Positions 15,086 to 23,115 of a DNA stretch of 38,021 nt are shown here, piece by piece. The notes below the pieces were generated by a model. That model saw nothing but the letters and a program-made list of their open reading frames with translations, did no database searches and was not told the DNA's origin. Both the position numbers and the translations under genes were made by a program. Within the stretch, counting starts at the first letter, position 1. Each line of letters opens with the position of its first letter. Where the stretch lies: positions 1-38,021 of the forward strand of contig JASJCT010000050.1 of the NCBI GenBank assembly GCA_030065855.1, given 5' to 3'. This DNA is from Myxococcota bacterium. Its GTDB lineage: Bacteria > Myxococcota_A > Polyangia > JAAYKL01.

Positions 15086-16111
15086 TTGAGTGCTGTTGCC
15101 GCACATTGGGAGAAACTCGAAAACGACGGTGTTCGCTGTGGATTGTGTCCCCACAATTGCCGTATCAAGACAGGCGACACCGGCATTTGCCTGACGCGCA
15201 CCAATCAAGACGGCCAACTCATGTCTACGACATATGGCCAATTGGTAGCGAGCGCCATGGATCCGGTAGAAAAGAAGCCGCTGTTTCACTACAAGCCGGG
15301 ATCCCTTACCTTTTCCATTGCATCGCAAGGGTGCAACCTGGTCTGCCCCTTCTGTCAAAATCACCATCTCTCACAGGCCTTGCGCAGGGGTCAGATTGAA
15401 GATCGGTCGCGCAGCTACCAATCACCTGAGGCAGTGGTCAACGCTGCAGCGCAACTGGGATCGACCTCCATTTCATTTACCTATTCCGAGCCCATCCTGT
15501 CCTTTGAATTTGCGCGGGATGTGGCAGCCATTGCCCAGCCCCGGGGCATTGACATCATCTTCGTGACCAACGGCCAGGCAAACCCGTCGCCAGCCCGGGA
15601 GATGGCTGATTTTCTCAGTGCAGCCAACGTAGATTTAAAGTGTTTTGATGCGGGCAAATATAAGTCCGTGCTCGGCGGTAGCCTTCGGGCAACCACGCGC
15701 ACCATCGAGACCTTTGTCGCAAATCGGGTGTGGGTTGAAGTCACCACGCTGGTGATTCCGGGGTTTAGCGACAACGATGCAGAGCTTCAACAGATCGCCA
15801 GGTTCATTGCCGGGCTCGGCACCCACATCCCCTGGCACGTATCCCGATTTCATCCAGACTATCAGTGGCGCGACAGGGGAAGAACGCCGATCCAGACCCT
15901 GCGGCGCGCCCGCGACATCGGTATTTCAGAAGGCCTCCACAACGTATACGTGGGAAACCTACCTGGGGATGAAGGTGAAAAGACCCGCTGCCCATCCTGT
16001 GGATCGATCACCCTGGATCGCCAGGGGTATCGGATTGTGGGCACTGCTGTTCGAGACGGCAAGTGCAACGCATGTGGAGAGCCAGTGGTCGGCGTGGGTA
16101 TAACATCATGA
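15086..16111 (+). CDS. amrS: AmmeMemoRadiSam-type radical SAM enzyme (AmrS-like)
   Basis: Radical SAM enzyme of about 341 aa. The [4Fe-4S] motif is CxxxCxxC in QGCNLVCPFCQNH (Cys83, 87, 90). Upstream lies CGLCPHNC (Cys18, 21, 25) with Cys35, as in AmrS and PflA-like relatives. The C-terminus has a zinc-ribbon (CPSCG...CNACG). AmrS proteins are usually encoded with Memo (AmrB) and AMMECR1 (AmrA) partners; neither is seen here, and the downstream neighbour is DUF72. The reaction is not established from sequence. I choose TTG 15086 because it falls directly after the upstream stop and gives the family's start; a longer frame from 14993 would overlap the lipoprotein gene by 85 bases. The stop overlaps the next ATG by four bases. 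Confidence 0.85.
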   Translation: MSAVAAHWEKLENDGVRCGLCPHNCRIKTGDTGICLTRTNQDGQLMSTTYGQLVASAMDPVEKKPLFHYKPGSLTFSIASQGCNLVCPFCQNHHLSQALRRGQIEDRSRSYQSPEAVVNAAAQLGSTSISFTYSEPILSFEFARDVAAIAQPRGIDIIFVTNGQANPSPAREMADFLSAANVDLKCFDAGKYKSVLGGSLRATTRTIETFVANRVWVEVTTLVIPGFSDNDAELQQIARFIAGLGTHIPWHVSRFHPDYQWRDRGRTPIQTLRRARDIGISEGLHNVYVGNLPGDEGEKTRCPSCGSITLDRQGYRIVGTAVRDGKCNACGEPVVGVGITS

Positions 16112-16824
16112 CAAATATCAAGCATCGCGTAGGCACAGTGGACTACCCAGCTGGAAAAAAGCGCGTCCTGTCTTCTGTGGATGTGGTGGAGCTTACAGCC
16201 ACGTATCAAACCCGGGTGAAGCCGGCCACGGCCCAAAAGTGGCGAAGCGAGGTCCCTCATCACGTATCCTTTGTCGTTCAGGCCCCCAAATACCTGTATG
16301 CGTCACCGCCGCCAAAGACCCCGCTTCCAGGGGATGCCCAGGCCTACGGTGGATTTCAGGTAACCGAGGAGAACCTGGGCCTATGGCAGGGGGTGACAGG
16401 GGTCGCCAAAAACCTGAACAGCGAGATCATCGTGCTTATCACGCCGGCAGAATTCACGCCGACCAGAGCAAACCAGGATGCACTTGCGGCCTTCATAGAG
16501 GCAGCGCGGGTTCGAAGCCCTGGGTCATACACCATCGTTTGGGCGCCAAAGGGCCTGTGGGAGCCCAAACAAGCAGCCCAGTTGGCCGCATCACGAGATA
16601 TGATACTGGCGGTTGATCCGCTTCAAGACCCCCTACCCACCCTGGGCGATGATACAGCTTATTTTAGATTGGGTCCCTTTGCTGCAATGGGATCGCGAAT
16701 GGGGGTGTACGATCTGGAGCGCTTAAAAGACGCCATGACCGCGTTCGACACCGCGACCACTGTCTTCCAAACACCGCGCGCCCTTGATGACGCCCGAAAT
16801 CTCAAGCAGATACTCGCTGAATAA
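16108..16824 (+). CDS. DUF72 family protein (YecE-like)
   Basis: Protein of 238 aa resembling DUF72, a TIM-barrel family of unknown biochemical role. Family features: an early VDVVELTATYQTR segment, equivalent to the usual 'VEIN-TFY' strand, then KWRSEVPHHVSFVVQAPKYL and a late YFRLGPFAAMG strand. ATG 16108 overlaps the radical SAM stop as ATGA, so translation is coupled; the longer frame from 16063 is an overlap artefact. DUF72 proteins often co-occur with radical SAM and Fe-S genes, but no ligand is known. Some family positions look changed, for instance the first Gly-Trp loop is shortened, so function may have drifted. Confidence 0.72.
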   Translation: MTNIKHRVGTVDYPAGKKRVLSSVDVVELTATYQTRVKPATAQKWRSEVPHHVSFVVQAPKYLYASPPPKTPLPGDAQAYGGFQVTEENLGLWQGVTGVAKNLNSEIIVLITPAEFTPTRANQDALAAFIEAARVRSPGSYTIVWAPKGLWEPKQAAQLAASRDMILAVDPLQDPLPTLGDDTAYFRLGPFAAMGSRMGVYDLERLKDAMTAFDTATTVFQTPRALDDARNLKQILAE

Positions 16825-16825
16825 T

Positions 16826-16910
16826 TGTCATTCCCACGCAGGTGGGAATCCATAAAAACGTCCAATTGCGTTTGGTTCTGGACTCATGCCTTCGCAGGAG
16901 TGACGGGTAT
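16826..16910. repeat. Dispersed palindromic repeat ('cattccc...gggaatcc' type)
   Basis: An imperfect inverted repeat: left arm TCATTCCCACGCAGGTGGGA, ending ATCCA, and right arm TGGACTCATGCCTTCGCAGG, ending AGTGACGGG, with about 30 bases between. It resembles the 'cattcccgcgaaagcgggaatcc' elements scattered in many proteobacterial genomes. It begins at the DUF72 stop. The arms have diverged, which suggests an old copy. Confidence 0.7.
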
Positions 16911-17198
16911 TACCCCTTTTACAACACCCTCAAAGGTGGGGAAGAGGGATTTTCAAACGTAGAAGTTACGTAACATGTCCGAAATAGTTCCCTTAATTAT
17001 CCATCTTTTAAGTTATTTTTATGTCGGCTGCCGAACCTTATAAAAACATAACGTAAATTCAAATTTATAAATTATTCAGTATTGTTGATGGATTGCGATT
17101 CATTGGGGTTGCCGCAGTAGAGAGCCGTTGCATTGGTACACTTCTTTCATACCCCAACGCTCGTCTGATCTAGAGTATCACAACAAAGGAGAAAAGTG
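16911..17198. other. AT-rich intergenic stretch with leader hairpin
   Basis: No gene is seen. A degenerate half of the C-run/G-run element lies around 16926-16956 (CCCTCAAAGGTGGGGAAGAG, then GGATTTT). Bases 16960-17100 are markedly AT-rich compared with the genes. TTGGGGT (17103-17109) can pair with ACCCCAA (17151-17157) in what should be the leader of the gene at 17199. Confidence 0.5.
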
Positions 17199-17648
17199 AT
17201 GGTACTGAAAAAGTTAAATGTAATTGCAGCAACACTGGCCTTGTTTTTGTGTGTGGGTGAAGCACTTGCCGCAGAGACATGGGTGGGCAGGAGTTCCTTT
17301 CCAGAGGTTCGACTGGCAAATGGGTCCACTCGGCATATGGGAGGCGCCGGGAGGATCTATCAACCCGGCAGCTCGGTCACGGAGCTGATCATCAATTTTG
17401 ATTCGACCCTGTACGGATTCCACATTGAAGTCGAGACAACAGCTGCGGATCCCAATTATTTGTCTCAAGACACGGTCATCGATGTTTATGTCAACGGGGC
17501 ATGGCAAGTATTTGATGACGACGCCGGAGGAAATTATTTTTCACGGGTGCATTTCAGGCCGCTTTCAAACATGTACAAACTGCGCGTTCGACACTATTCC
17601 TACGGCAGTGCCATTGACGGGGTCAGTATTCGGTGGACCTTGCACTAG
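17199..17648 (+). CDS. Secreted small protein of unknown function
   Basis: Protein of 149 aa not recognised as any family. ATG 17199 has AAAGGAG at 17185-17191. A clear signal peptide ends at EALA/AETW (about residue 25). The mature part is rich in Tyr, Trp, Gly and alternating strands (SVTELIINFDSTLYGFHIEV, DTVIDVYVNGAWQVF, MYKLRVRHYSYGSAIDGVSI), suggesting a compact beta-sandwich such as a carbohydrate-binding or discoidin-like fold, without a diagnostic motif. The mature protein has no cysteine. It has a long AT-rich leader of its own and is convergent with the HbpS-like gene 44 bases away, so it is probably monocistronic. Confidence 0.7.
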   Translation: MVLKKLNVIAATLALFLCVGEALAAETWVGRSSFPEVRLANGSTRHMGGAGRIYQPGSSVTELIINFDSTLYGFHIEVETTAADPNYLSQDTVIDVYVNGAWQVFDDDAGGNYFSRVHFRPLSNMYKLRVRHYSYGSAIDGVSIRWTLH

Positions 17649-17692
17649 GAGCCATCATACACCCCTCCCAGGTCAACCAAGGGGTTCAAGTA

Positions 17693-18451
17693 TCAAAGGG
17701 GGTTGATGGGATGTGTTGTCGGGAGGTTTTCTCCGATGGTCTTTGCCTCTGATGAACAAACCGGATGACCCCAGCCACTTGTGCTGACCCCATCGAAAAT
17801 ATCGTATGCGATGTTGTCATCGCCGGTCGCGCTAACACCACCGGGCACATAGTCCAGATTTAGTGCGTCGCGGACTTTCCAGGCGATATTGTGGTCTGCA
17901 CAAGAGCTATCGCCGCTGACCCCGATGGCGCCTATCAGTTCTCCTGCGGCATTGTAAAGGGCGAGGCCGCCTCCAAAGACATTCACACCGCCTATTTTTC
18001 GGTACGTCATTGGATCATGCGGGGTCCCAATCCGCCAGGATCGACCGCCGTAGGCCACTTTGGTATCCACTGGATTACTGTGCTGCAATCCATATAGACT
18101 CCCCCCGGGTTGTACAGCGGAAAACAGATTGGCCGTTGATAAAGACAATCCAGGAAGGCTGAAGGCATTGGCCGTGTTGGCCTTTTGCGCTGAGATAACC
18201 CGGCTTCCGGGCCATTGATCACCACGGTGTTCACCTGAGAAGACAACAGCCATCACCACGCCGTCTCGGTTCACCACAGTGGCCCACATATGTAGCCCAA
18301 AGCCACCGTTGTCCTCCTGAACAACTGCTCGTAGGGCAGCCCGGAGCTGCTCATGGCTGGGCAACCCTTGGGCCCACGAAGAAAACGGTATGAAACTGCT
18401 CAGGACAACCGCTGCACAAAAGTACTGAAAAATGGACGTTGTTCTTTTCAT
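17693..18451 (-). CDS. Exported HbpS/GlcG-family (DUF336) protein
   Basis: Protein of 252 aa. ATG 18451 is chosen over an upstream ATG because AAAGGGGA lies seven bases ahead and it opens a standard signal peptide (MKRTTSIFQYFCAAVVLSSF...SWAQ). The body matches the GlcG/HbpS domain: a first helix (HEQLRAALRAVVQEDN), then WATVVNRDGVVMAVVFSGEH, SRVISAQKANTANAFS, and the glycine-rich turns GGVNVFGGGLALYN and GAIGVSGDSSCADHNIAW. Members bind haem or are of unknown role and form octamers; Streptomyces HbpS is an extracellular haem and redox sensor. The C-terminal about 50 residues are an extension with a cysteine (HPVCSS). It lies 188 bases downstream of the M6 protease gene, in the same direction. 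Confidence 0.82.
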   Translation of the reverse strand: MKRTTSIFQYFCAAVVLSSFIPFSSWAQGLPSHEQLRAALRAVVQEDNGGFGLHMWATVVNRDGVVMAVVFSGEHRGDQWPGSRVISAQKANTANAFSLPGLSLSTANLFSAVQPGGSLYGLQHSNPVDTKVAYGGRSWRIGTPHDPMTYRKIGGVNVFGGGLALYNAAGELIGAIGVSGDSSCADHNIAWKVRDALNLDYVPGGVSATGDDNIAYDIFDGVSTSGWGHPVCSSEAKTIGENLPTTHPINPL

Positions 18452-18639
18452 TCTTGATTCCCCTTTCTTTGGGAAAGACACAAGCGCATCCCCCCATTGG
18501 ATGTTACTGGCTAGGTTTTTCGATTGACAGCGGCCATGATAACAAGGGCTTTTAGACTGAACAAGTTTTTCTCACCTGATGGAAAATCAGGAGCACCACG
18601 CACGCCAGGTGGTCAGGGAACTTAAAACTGGACTATTTT

Positions 18640-21549
18640 TTACAAGAACAGATGAATCGTTGTCTCGAGGAGGGATTTAGCAGGGGCAGTGCGACCAACA
18701 GCTATGCAGCCGCAGCCATCATCGTCCCCGCTGCTGCCTTCGCCTTCAGTGTCAGTGTCCGTATCCGTGTCTGAGTCGCTGTCACTGTCGCTGTCACTGT
18801 CTGAGTCACTATCGCTGTCTGAGTCACTGTCGCTGTCTGAGTCACTGTCGTTGTCTGAGTCACTGTCGCTGTCTGAATCTGAATCAGTATCAGTATCGGT
18901 GTCGGTATCGGTATCAGTGTCGGTATCGGAGTCGGTATCAGTGTCAGTGTCCGTATCTGTATCTGTATCGACATCGGTGCCGCACTTCATTTCTACGGAT
19001 ATTTCCACTGGGCTGACTTCGTTGGTTCCATTGTGATACACGAATATCGTATCTGTCACAGTATCCCCGTTACTGAGATTCGACCCGTCGAAGTTCAGGG
19101 TGATGGTCTGGTTTCCAGACGGGGTGATGGTCCCTGAGTCCTCAGACACAGTCAGCCAATCGTTGGGCACCAGCTCTTCAAAAGTTTGACCTGGGTTGAG
19201 TGCATTTATGGTCCCAGTAGCGCTGGAAGACCAGTCAGCAGCAGTGTCGTTGTCAGTGTTGCCGCTACGCGGGATATAGGGATTGTCGAGATTCACGCCG
19301 GTACCTGTCCAATTAGTGCCCGCAGGTGGGTCGTCGTTATTTCCCGATGACCTTACAAAATCGATGCCATGGCCGTTTTCGTCGAGCAGGGCAATGGACA
19401 GCTCAGTGCCGTCTTCGTCGGACCAGCCCACGTTGACGCCCATATAAAACGTATCGGCCTCTGAGCTGACAATATCGAGCAAGATCAGGGTGGCGCCGGA
19501 TTCAAAGATGTAGCTGTCTGGGAACGTAAACGAGCCGGATGTGCCGTTATTGTCGTTCCAAACGACCGTCCATCCCTGAAGATCCACATCCGGTCCGAAG
19601 TTCGCAAACTCGACCCCGTCTGGCGGCGCGGTTGCCCCCACGTAGAGTTCGTTGATAAACACGGTTTTCTTGTGTTTAACGAGCAGCTCGTGGATCAGGT
19701 CCACCTCTCCTGCATTGGAAATGTCGAGCTCTCGAGTTCCCTCGGGGCTGGCCTCCTCGACCGTGATGGTAATGGCCTCGCTGCTGAACCCGATTTGGGG
19801 GGACTTGATATGCAAATCAATGTTGGTCGCTGCCGGCGGCACGTCGACCTCGACGATATCCGAGGTGTAGTTCTTGAAAGTTGCCCACAGGTCGTAGGTG
19901 CCTTCGATGACGCCCGGTATCTGATAGTTACCGCTGCTGTCCATTTCTACAGAGCCGCACTGGGGACCTTCAAAGTACACTGTGGCCTGAGACACATCCC
20001 CACCTACTGCGCCGCCAATGCCATAGGTAGTGAGAACGACCTGGCCAAAGGTAAAAATCATGGACGACCCAATGCCGCTGATATTGGCAATATCTAGCCC
20101 AGAATTTGACCCATTCCACCACTTGGCATTGGGCGAGGTAGTATCGTTGAACTCGGTGGCGTTTCCGTCGTAGAAGAGATCTTCCTGCTCACCAGCGTTG
20201 GCATTATTTTCCATATCGTGATCCCCGTCGGCCTGCTCCACCTCCACATAATAATGGCTCGACTGGGTCATCTGCTCATCGTCGTTACTACCCGTTGTGT
20301 CAACGTGCCAGATAATGAGACCTTCAGCTGGAAGATTCTCGCTTCTGTCTTTTTTGAGCCGGGTTTCTATCATGAAGAATTCATTGCTGTTGTTGCGATA
20401 CAGGAACGATGTGTTGGTGTTTGCCTCATGGGTAAACAGGTCGCCTTCTTGTGCCCCTGTAATATCAGTAACCGTATCCCATCCCATGAGATCGCGGAAA
20501 TGGGCATTGGGCGGTGTGGGATTCGTACCGTTACCACCGCCTGCCATGAGGCCAAACCGGCCAATACCGGCAGACTCGCCACCATAATCGTACAAGTCCC
20601 GGTATCCGCAGACCATGTGGCCGTTCTCATGGCAAATGGTTCCGATCACGAGCGACGTGCCGATATTGGTCATTTGGTAGACGCTGACTGAGACAGACCC
20701 CGCATTGAATGCCGGGCTCAGGTTGCTCTTATGGGGCCACAGGCCATTGCCCCATCCAGCTTCGGGCACGCCGGCGTAGAGGCAGTTGACGGCCATGACA
20801 TAACCGCCGCTGGCAGAAAGGGATGAAAAGTCAAATCCATTGTCTGACAGGTGGTTGAGCACCTCATTCATCAACTCCCGGGCGGTGCCAAAGGCATTTT
20901 CGTTGTCGTAATAGGCTTTGGTCTTTGCCGCACGGTAGTAATCAGTTACAGTATTGGTATAACTAAGGTTTCCGTTCGAGACATCCCAAAAATAGTCGCG
21001 TACGGAACCGTTATTGCCAAATCCAGTATACCCCTCTTTGTTCATCAAGTCGTCGAGCTCCTGCCGATCGACCGTAGCGGGTTCGTCCGAGAAATCCACC
21101 AGCATGGTCAGGCCCAGGATATCCTCCCGAAGCGGCACCTTGGGCTTCATCGCTTCGCGAATTGCCGCTGGGGGGTCCATTCGTTTGCGATTTTCGTTTA
21201 CAATCTTCATCCGGGCTTCCCGTGACAGTTTTAGCCCTTTTTTGAGTCCTAGTCTCTGGGCGATGGGTTCGCTGCCAATGCCTGTATACCGTTCACGGGT
21301 CGGGACGAACTTGGATTGGTCAGCAGATAGGGTCGCATAGACAATCCAACCGTTCTTGTCTCGGATAAGGGTATACCCGTCCGGGGTTTCAACGCGCTGG
21401 TAATATTCATCCCCCCAAACGAGTACCGGAACCAAGGACCCGTCTGGTTGCCGCAGGTTAAACGCATCTCCAAAATGGGGCGCTGCGAGCACACCGACGG
21501 CAAGTGCCGAAATAATCACAACCACACAAAATAAAACAGTTTTTCTCAT
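18640..21549 (-). CDS. Secreted M6-type metalloprotease with lamin-tail domain and Asp-Ser/Asp-Thr repeat
   Basis: Large secreted protease of 969 aa. ATG 21549 follows GGAGGG. Order: signal peptide 1-22; prodomain with DGYTLIRDKNGWIVYA; M6/immune-inhibitor-A-like catalytic domain with HENGHMVCGYRDLY (His307, Glu308, His311, third ligand probably Asp318) and a Met-turn GRFGLMAGG; carboxypeptidase-regulatory-like domain (about 520-600); lamin-tail-like domain (about 635-755, opening VFINELYVG and later LQGWTVVWND); a BACON/Ig-like domain (WLTVSEDSGTITPSGNQTI); an Asp-Thr/Asp-Ser repeat of about 80 residues; and a tail with DDDGCGCIAVG. The tail looks like a MYXO-CTERM-type cysteine motif but lacks the usual hydrophobic helix and Arg cluster. 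It probably acts outside the cell or at the surface. Confidence 0.88.
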   Translation of the reverse strand: MRKTVLFCVVVIISALAVGVLAAPHFGDAFNLRQPDGSLVPVLVWGDEYYQRVETPDGYTLIRDKNGWIVYATLSADQSKFVPTRERYTGIGSEPIAQRLGLKKGLKLSREARMKIVNENRKRMDPPAAIREAMKPKVPLREDILGLTMLVDFSDEPATVDRQELDDLMNKEGYTGFGNNGSVRDYFWDVSNGNLSYTNTVTDYYRAAKTKAYYDNENAFGTARELMNEVLNHLSDNGFDFSSLSASGGYVMAVNCLYAGVPEAGWGNGLWPHKSNLSPAFNAGSVSVSVYQMTNIGTSLVIGTICHENGHMVCGYRDLYDYGGESAGIGRFGLMAGGGNGTNPTPPNAHFRDLMGWDTVTDITGAQEGDLFTHEANTNTSFLYRNNSNEFFMIETRLKKDRSENLPAEGLIIWHVDTTGSNDDEQMTQSSHYYVEVEQADGDHDMENNANAGEQEDLFYDGNATEFNDTTSPNAKWWNGSNSGLDIANISGIGSSMIFTFGQVVLTTYGIGGAVGGDVSQATVYFEGPQCGSVEMDSSGNYQIPGVIEGTYDLWATFKNYTSDIVEVDVPPAATNIDLHIKSPQIGFSSEAITITVEEASPEGTRELDISNAGEVDLIHELLVKHKKTVFINELYVGATAPPDGVEFANFGPDVDLQGWTVVWNDNNGTSGSFTFPDSYIFESGATLILLDIVSSEADTFYMGVNVGWSDEDGTELSIALLDENGHGIDFVRSSGNNDDPPAGTNWTGTGVNLDNPYIPRSGNTDNDTAADWSSSATGTINALNPGQTFEELVPNDWLTVSEDSGTITPSGNQTITLNFDGSNLSNGDTVTDTIFVYHNGTNEVSPVEISVEMKCGTDVDTDTDTDTDTDTDSDTDTDTDTDTDTDTDSDSDSDSDSDNDSDSDSDSDSDSDSDSDSDSDSDSDSDTDTDTDTEGEGSSGDDDGCGCIAVGRTAPAKSLLETTIHLFL
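18746..18978 (-). repeat. Hexanucleotide repeat tract coding (Asp-Thr/Asp-Ser)n
   Basis: Low-complexity DNA with a six-base period encodes alternating Asp and Thr/Ser at the C-terminal end of the M6 protease. The middle is a long Asp-Ser block, flanked by Asp-Thr blocks. Slippage by a unit would keep the frame. The opposite strand stays open (Ser-Val/Ser-Glu) only as a mirror of the repeat. Confidence 0.9.
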
Positions 21550-21948
21550 AGTACCCTCCAAAAATAGCTCGGCTTAGTGCCTGTTGCGATCGGCGATTGC
21601 GCTTTGGCGAAGATCTCAGACAGTGGCAAAACCAATACAAAGCGAAATATTAACTCAAATTAAGCGCGCCCACAGAACGCAAATAAAATCCGTTCATTTT
21701 GATATAAATTAAATATATCTAAAAAACAATCTAAATTGGATCGCCTGGATCGCCAATTTCGGTTTAGGGCTTGGGTTCATCCCACGCCACCTAAAATGCG
21801 TCACGCCCTATACGAGGCCGGGGATAAACCCCGGCCCTACAACGGGTTTTTCTGAATTCGCGAAAACAACCCGGGATATCCCAGCCCTGCCCCGCTTTTT
21901 CAAAGGGCTAATGCCCGAGGTTCCCCTCAGGATACGATAGACATCGAA
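21550..21948. other. Intergenic region with a GGCCGGGG hairpin
   Basis: No gene is seen between the M6 protease start and the FHA-GGDEF gene end. The part next to the protease (21640-21740) is AT-rich and probably holds its promoter. A third type of dispersed repeat is at 21811-21842. Confidence 0.6.
21811..21842. repeat. GGCCGGGG-ATAAA-CCCCGGCC palindrome
   Basis: Perfect 8-base-pair stem (21816-21823 with 21829-21836) and 5-base loop, followed by CTACAA. It matches the 'gtagggccggggtttatccccggcc' elements that recur in many environmental bacterial genomes. It lies downstream of the cyclase gene and may stop its transcript. Confidence 0.75.
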
Positions 21949-22962
21949 CTACTCGATATGAGAGGTGACGACCCGGTTGCGCCCGTTTTCCTTTGCCTGA
22001 TACAGGTTGTCATCGGCAATGGATATTATCGCCTCAGCGTCGGTTGCCGCTGCCGGGAGTGCAGTGACCAAGCCCACGCTCACGGTAATATGGAGCGGTG
22101 CCCCATTTCCACCCATCACGCGCATCGGTTTGTCTGCCACACATTGGCGTACCCGCTCTCCTAAGATCATCCCCCCTCTGACACCAGTGGCTGGCGCGGT
22201 GATGGCAAATTCTTCCCCGCCGTAACGCGCAATCAGATCTTCGTTTCTAATCTCGGTCGCAACGGCATTTACCAAAGAGACGAGCACCCGATCCCCGACC
22301 TGGTGGCCATAGGTGTCGTTGATTTTTTTAAAGTGATCGACATCGAATAAAACAAAGGTGTATGGCAATGCGTGGCGATGGGCAAAAGATAGGTCAGTGA
22401 CGATTTTTTCCATTAGATATCTGCGATTGTACACCCCGGTCAACACATCCCGGGTGGATGCTTGATACATCTTTTTGCCGTAATTATTGTCAATCTGGTC
22501 TTGAAACACGAACTTCAGCACTATTTGCCGGCCCAAGAGAATTTTATCTCCGTCCTCTAAGACAGTTTCTCGTATTCTCTTTCCCGAGACGTAAACGCCA
22601 TTGGTACTGTTGAGGTCCTTGATTTGGAACGAGTTACCATCGAGCTGGATGATCTCAGCGTGCTTTCTGGAAACGCCCTCTCCGGCAATGACTTCGTCAC
22701 AGGTCGAATCCCTGCCAATGATGATACGCCGGTGGGTCAAGGGCATGATACGACCCACATCATGGCCTGCGATTACGATAAAGCAGGGCTTTTTCTCTTC
22801 CCTTTCGGCGCGGAGGACGTCCTCGACCATAATGCTGATGTCGTATTTACCTGTCGTCTCCCCGAGAAACGACGGCGACGCTTCAACAATGGTTTCCTTG
22901 ACACCCAGGTGTTTAAATTTCTGAGTAATGGGCGGAGATTGGTCTTTTCTATCACTTTTCAC
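21949..22962 (-). CDS. FHA-GGDEF diguanylate cyclase, copy B
   Basis: Cytosolic protein of 337 aa that should make c-di-GMP from GTP. Start GTG 22962 is chosen by alignment with its upstream twin. Order: disordered N-terminus with VKETIVEAS and GETTGKYDIS (Glu35-Thr36-Thr37); FHA domain about 67-150 (IIIGRDSTCDEV, GVSRKHAEI, DLNSTNGVYVSGKR) with the phospho-Thr-binding Arg, Ser and Asn residues; linker helix; GGDEF domain about 160-330 with FDVDHFKKINDTYGHQVGD, active-site GGEEF (248-252) and, five residues before it, an RxxD inhibitory site (RNED). All catalytic residues are present. It is a close duplicate of the gene at 23116-24132, and the two share a leader element. Likely regulated by binding a phospho-Thr peptide and by product inhibition. 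Confidence 0.92.
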   Translation of the reverse strand: MKSDRKDQSPPITQKFKHLGVKETIVEASPSFLGETTGKYDISIMVEDVLRAEREEKKPCFIVIAGHDVGRIMPLTHRRIIIGRDSTCDEVIAGEGVSRKHAEIIQLDGNSFQIKDLNSTNGVYVSGKRIRETVLEDGDKILLGRQIVLKFVFQDQIDNNYGKKMYQASTRDVLTGVYNRRYLMEKIVTDLSFAHRHALPYTFVLFDVDHFKKINDTYGHQVGDRVLVSLVNAVATEIRNEDLIARYGGEEFAITAPATGVRGGMILGERVRQCVADKPMRVMGGNGAPLHITVSVGLVTALPAAATDAEAIISIADDNLYQAKENGRNRVVTSHIE

Positions 22963-23043
22963 TTTTTCATAACCGATTTTGCACTTTATTAAATTTAATT
23001 GGCAGTGCCCGTAAAAGCAAACGCAAGCCCTCAAAAATTCAAC

Positions 23044-23115
23044 TGCCGGCATTCAGATCCGCTGGCACGGTCATCAAGGCCGGTTGCCCGGGTTTTCCAA
23101 ATATCTTAATCTTAA
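23044..23115 (-). promoter_or_regulatory. Shared leader element, copy B
   Basis: About 70 bases, starting immediately after the stop of cyclase A and ending 81 bases before the start of cyclase B. It matches 24204-24274 upstream of cyclase A, with identical cores TTAAGATTAAGATATTTG and CGGGCAACCGGCCTT in the gene direction. It is either a conserved control element or the left part of the duplicated unit. Confidence 0.6.

Noticed and set aside
18575..18591. CCTGAT-GGAAA-ATCAGG hairpin as a terminator of the M6 protease gene
   Set aside because: The stem is only six base pairs, and there is no T-run after it on the gene strand.
18689..19036. Plus-strand Ser-Val/Ser-Glu repeat frame of 115 codons
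   Set aside because: It is the mirror of the Asp-Thr/Asp-Ser tract of the M6 protease on the other strand; the same effect appears opposite the 26.9 kb and 35.6 kb tracts.
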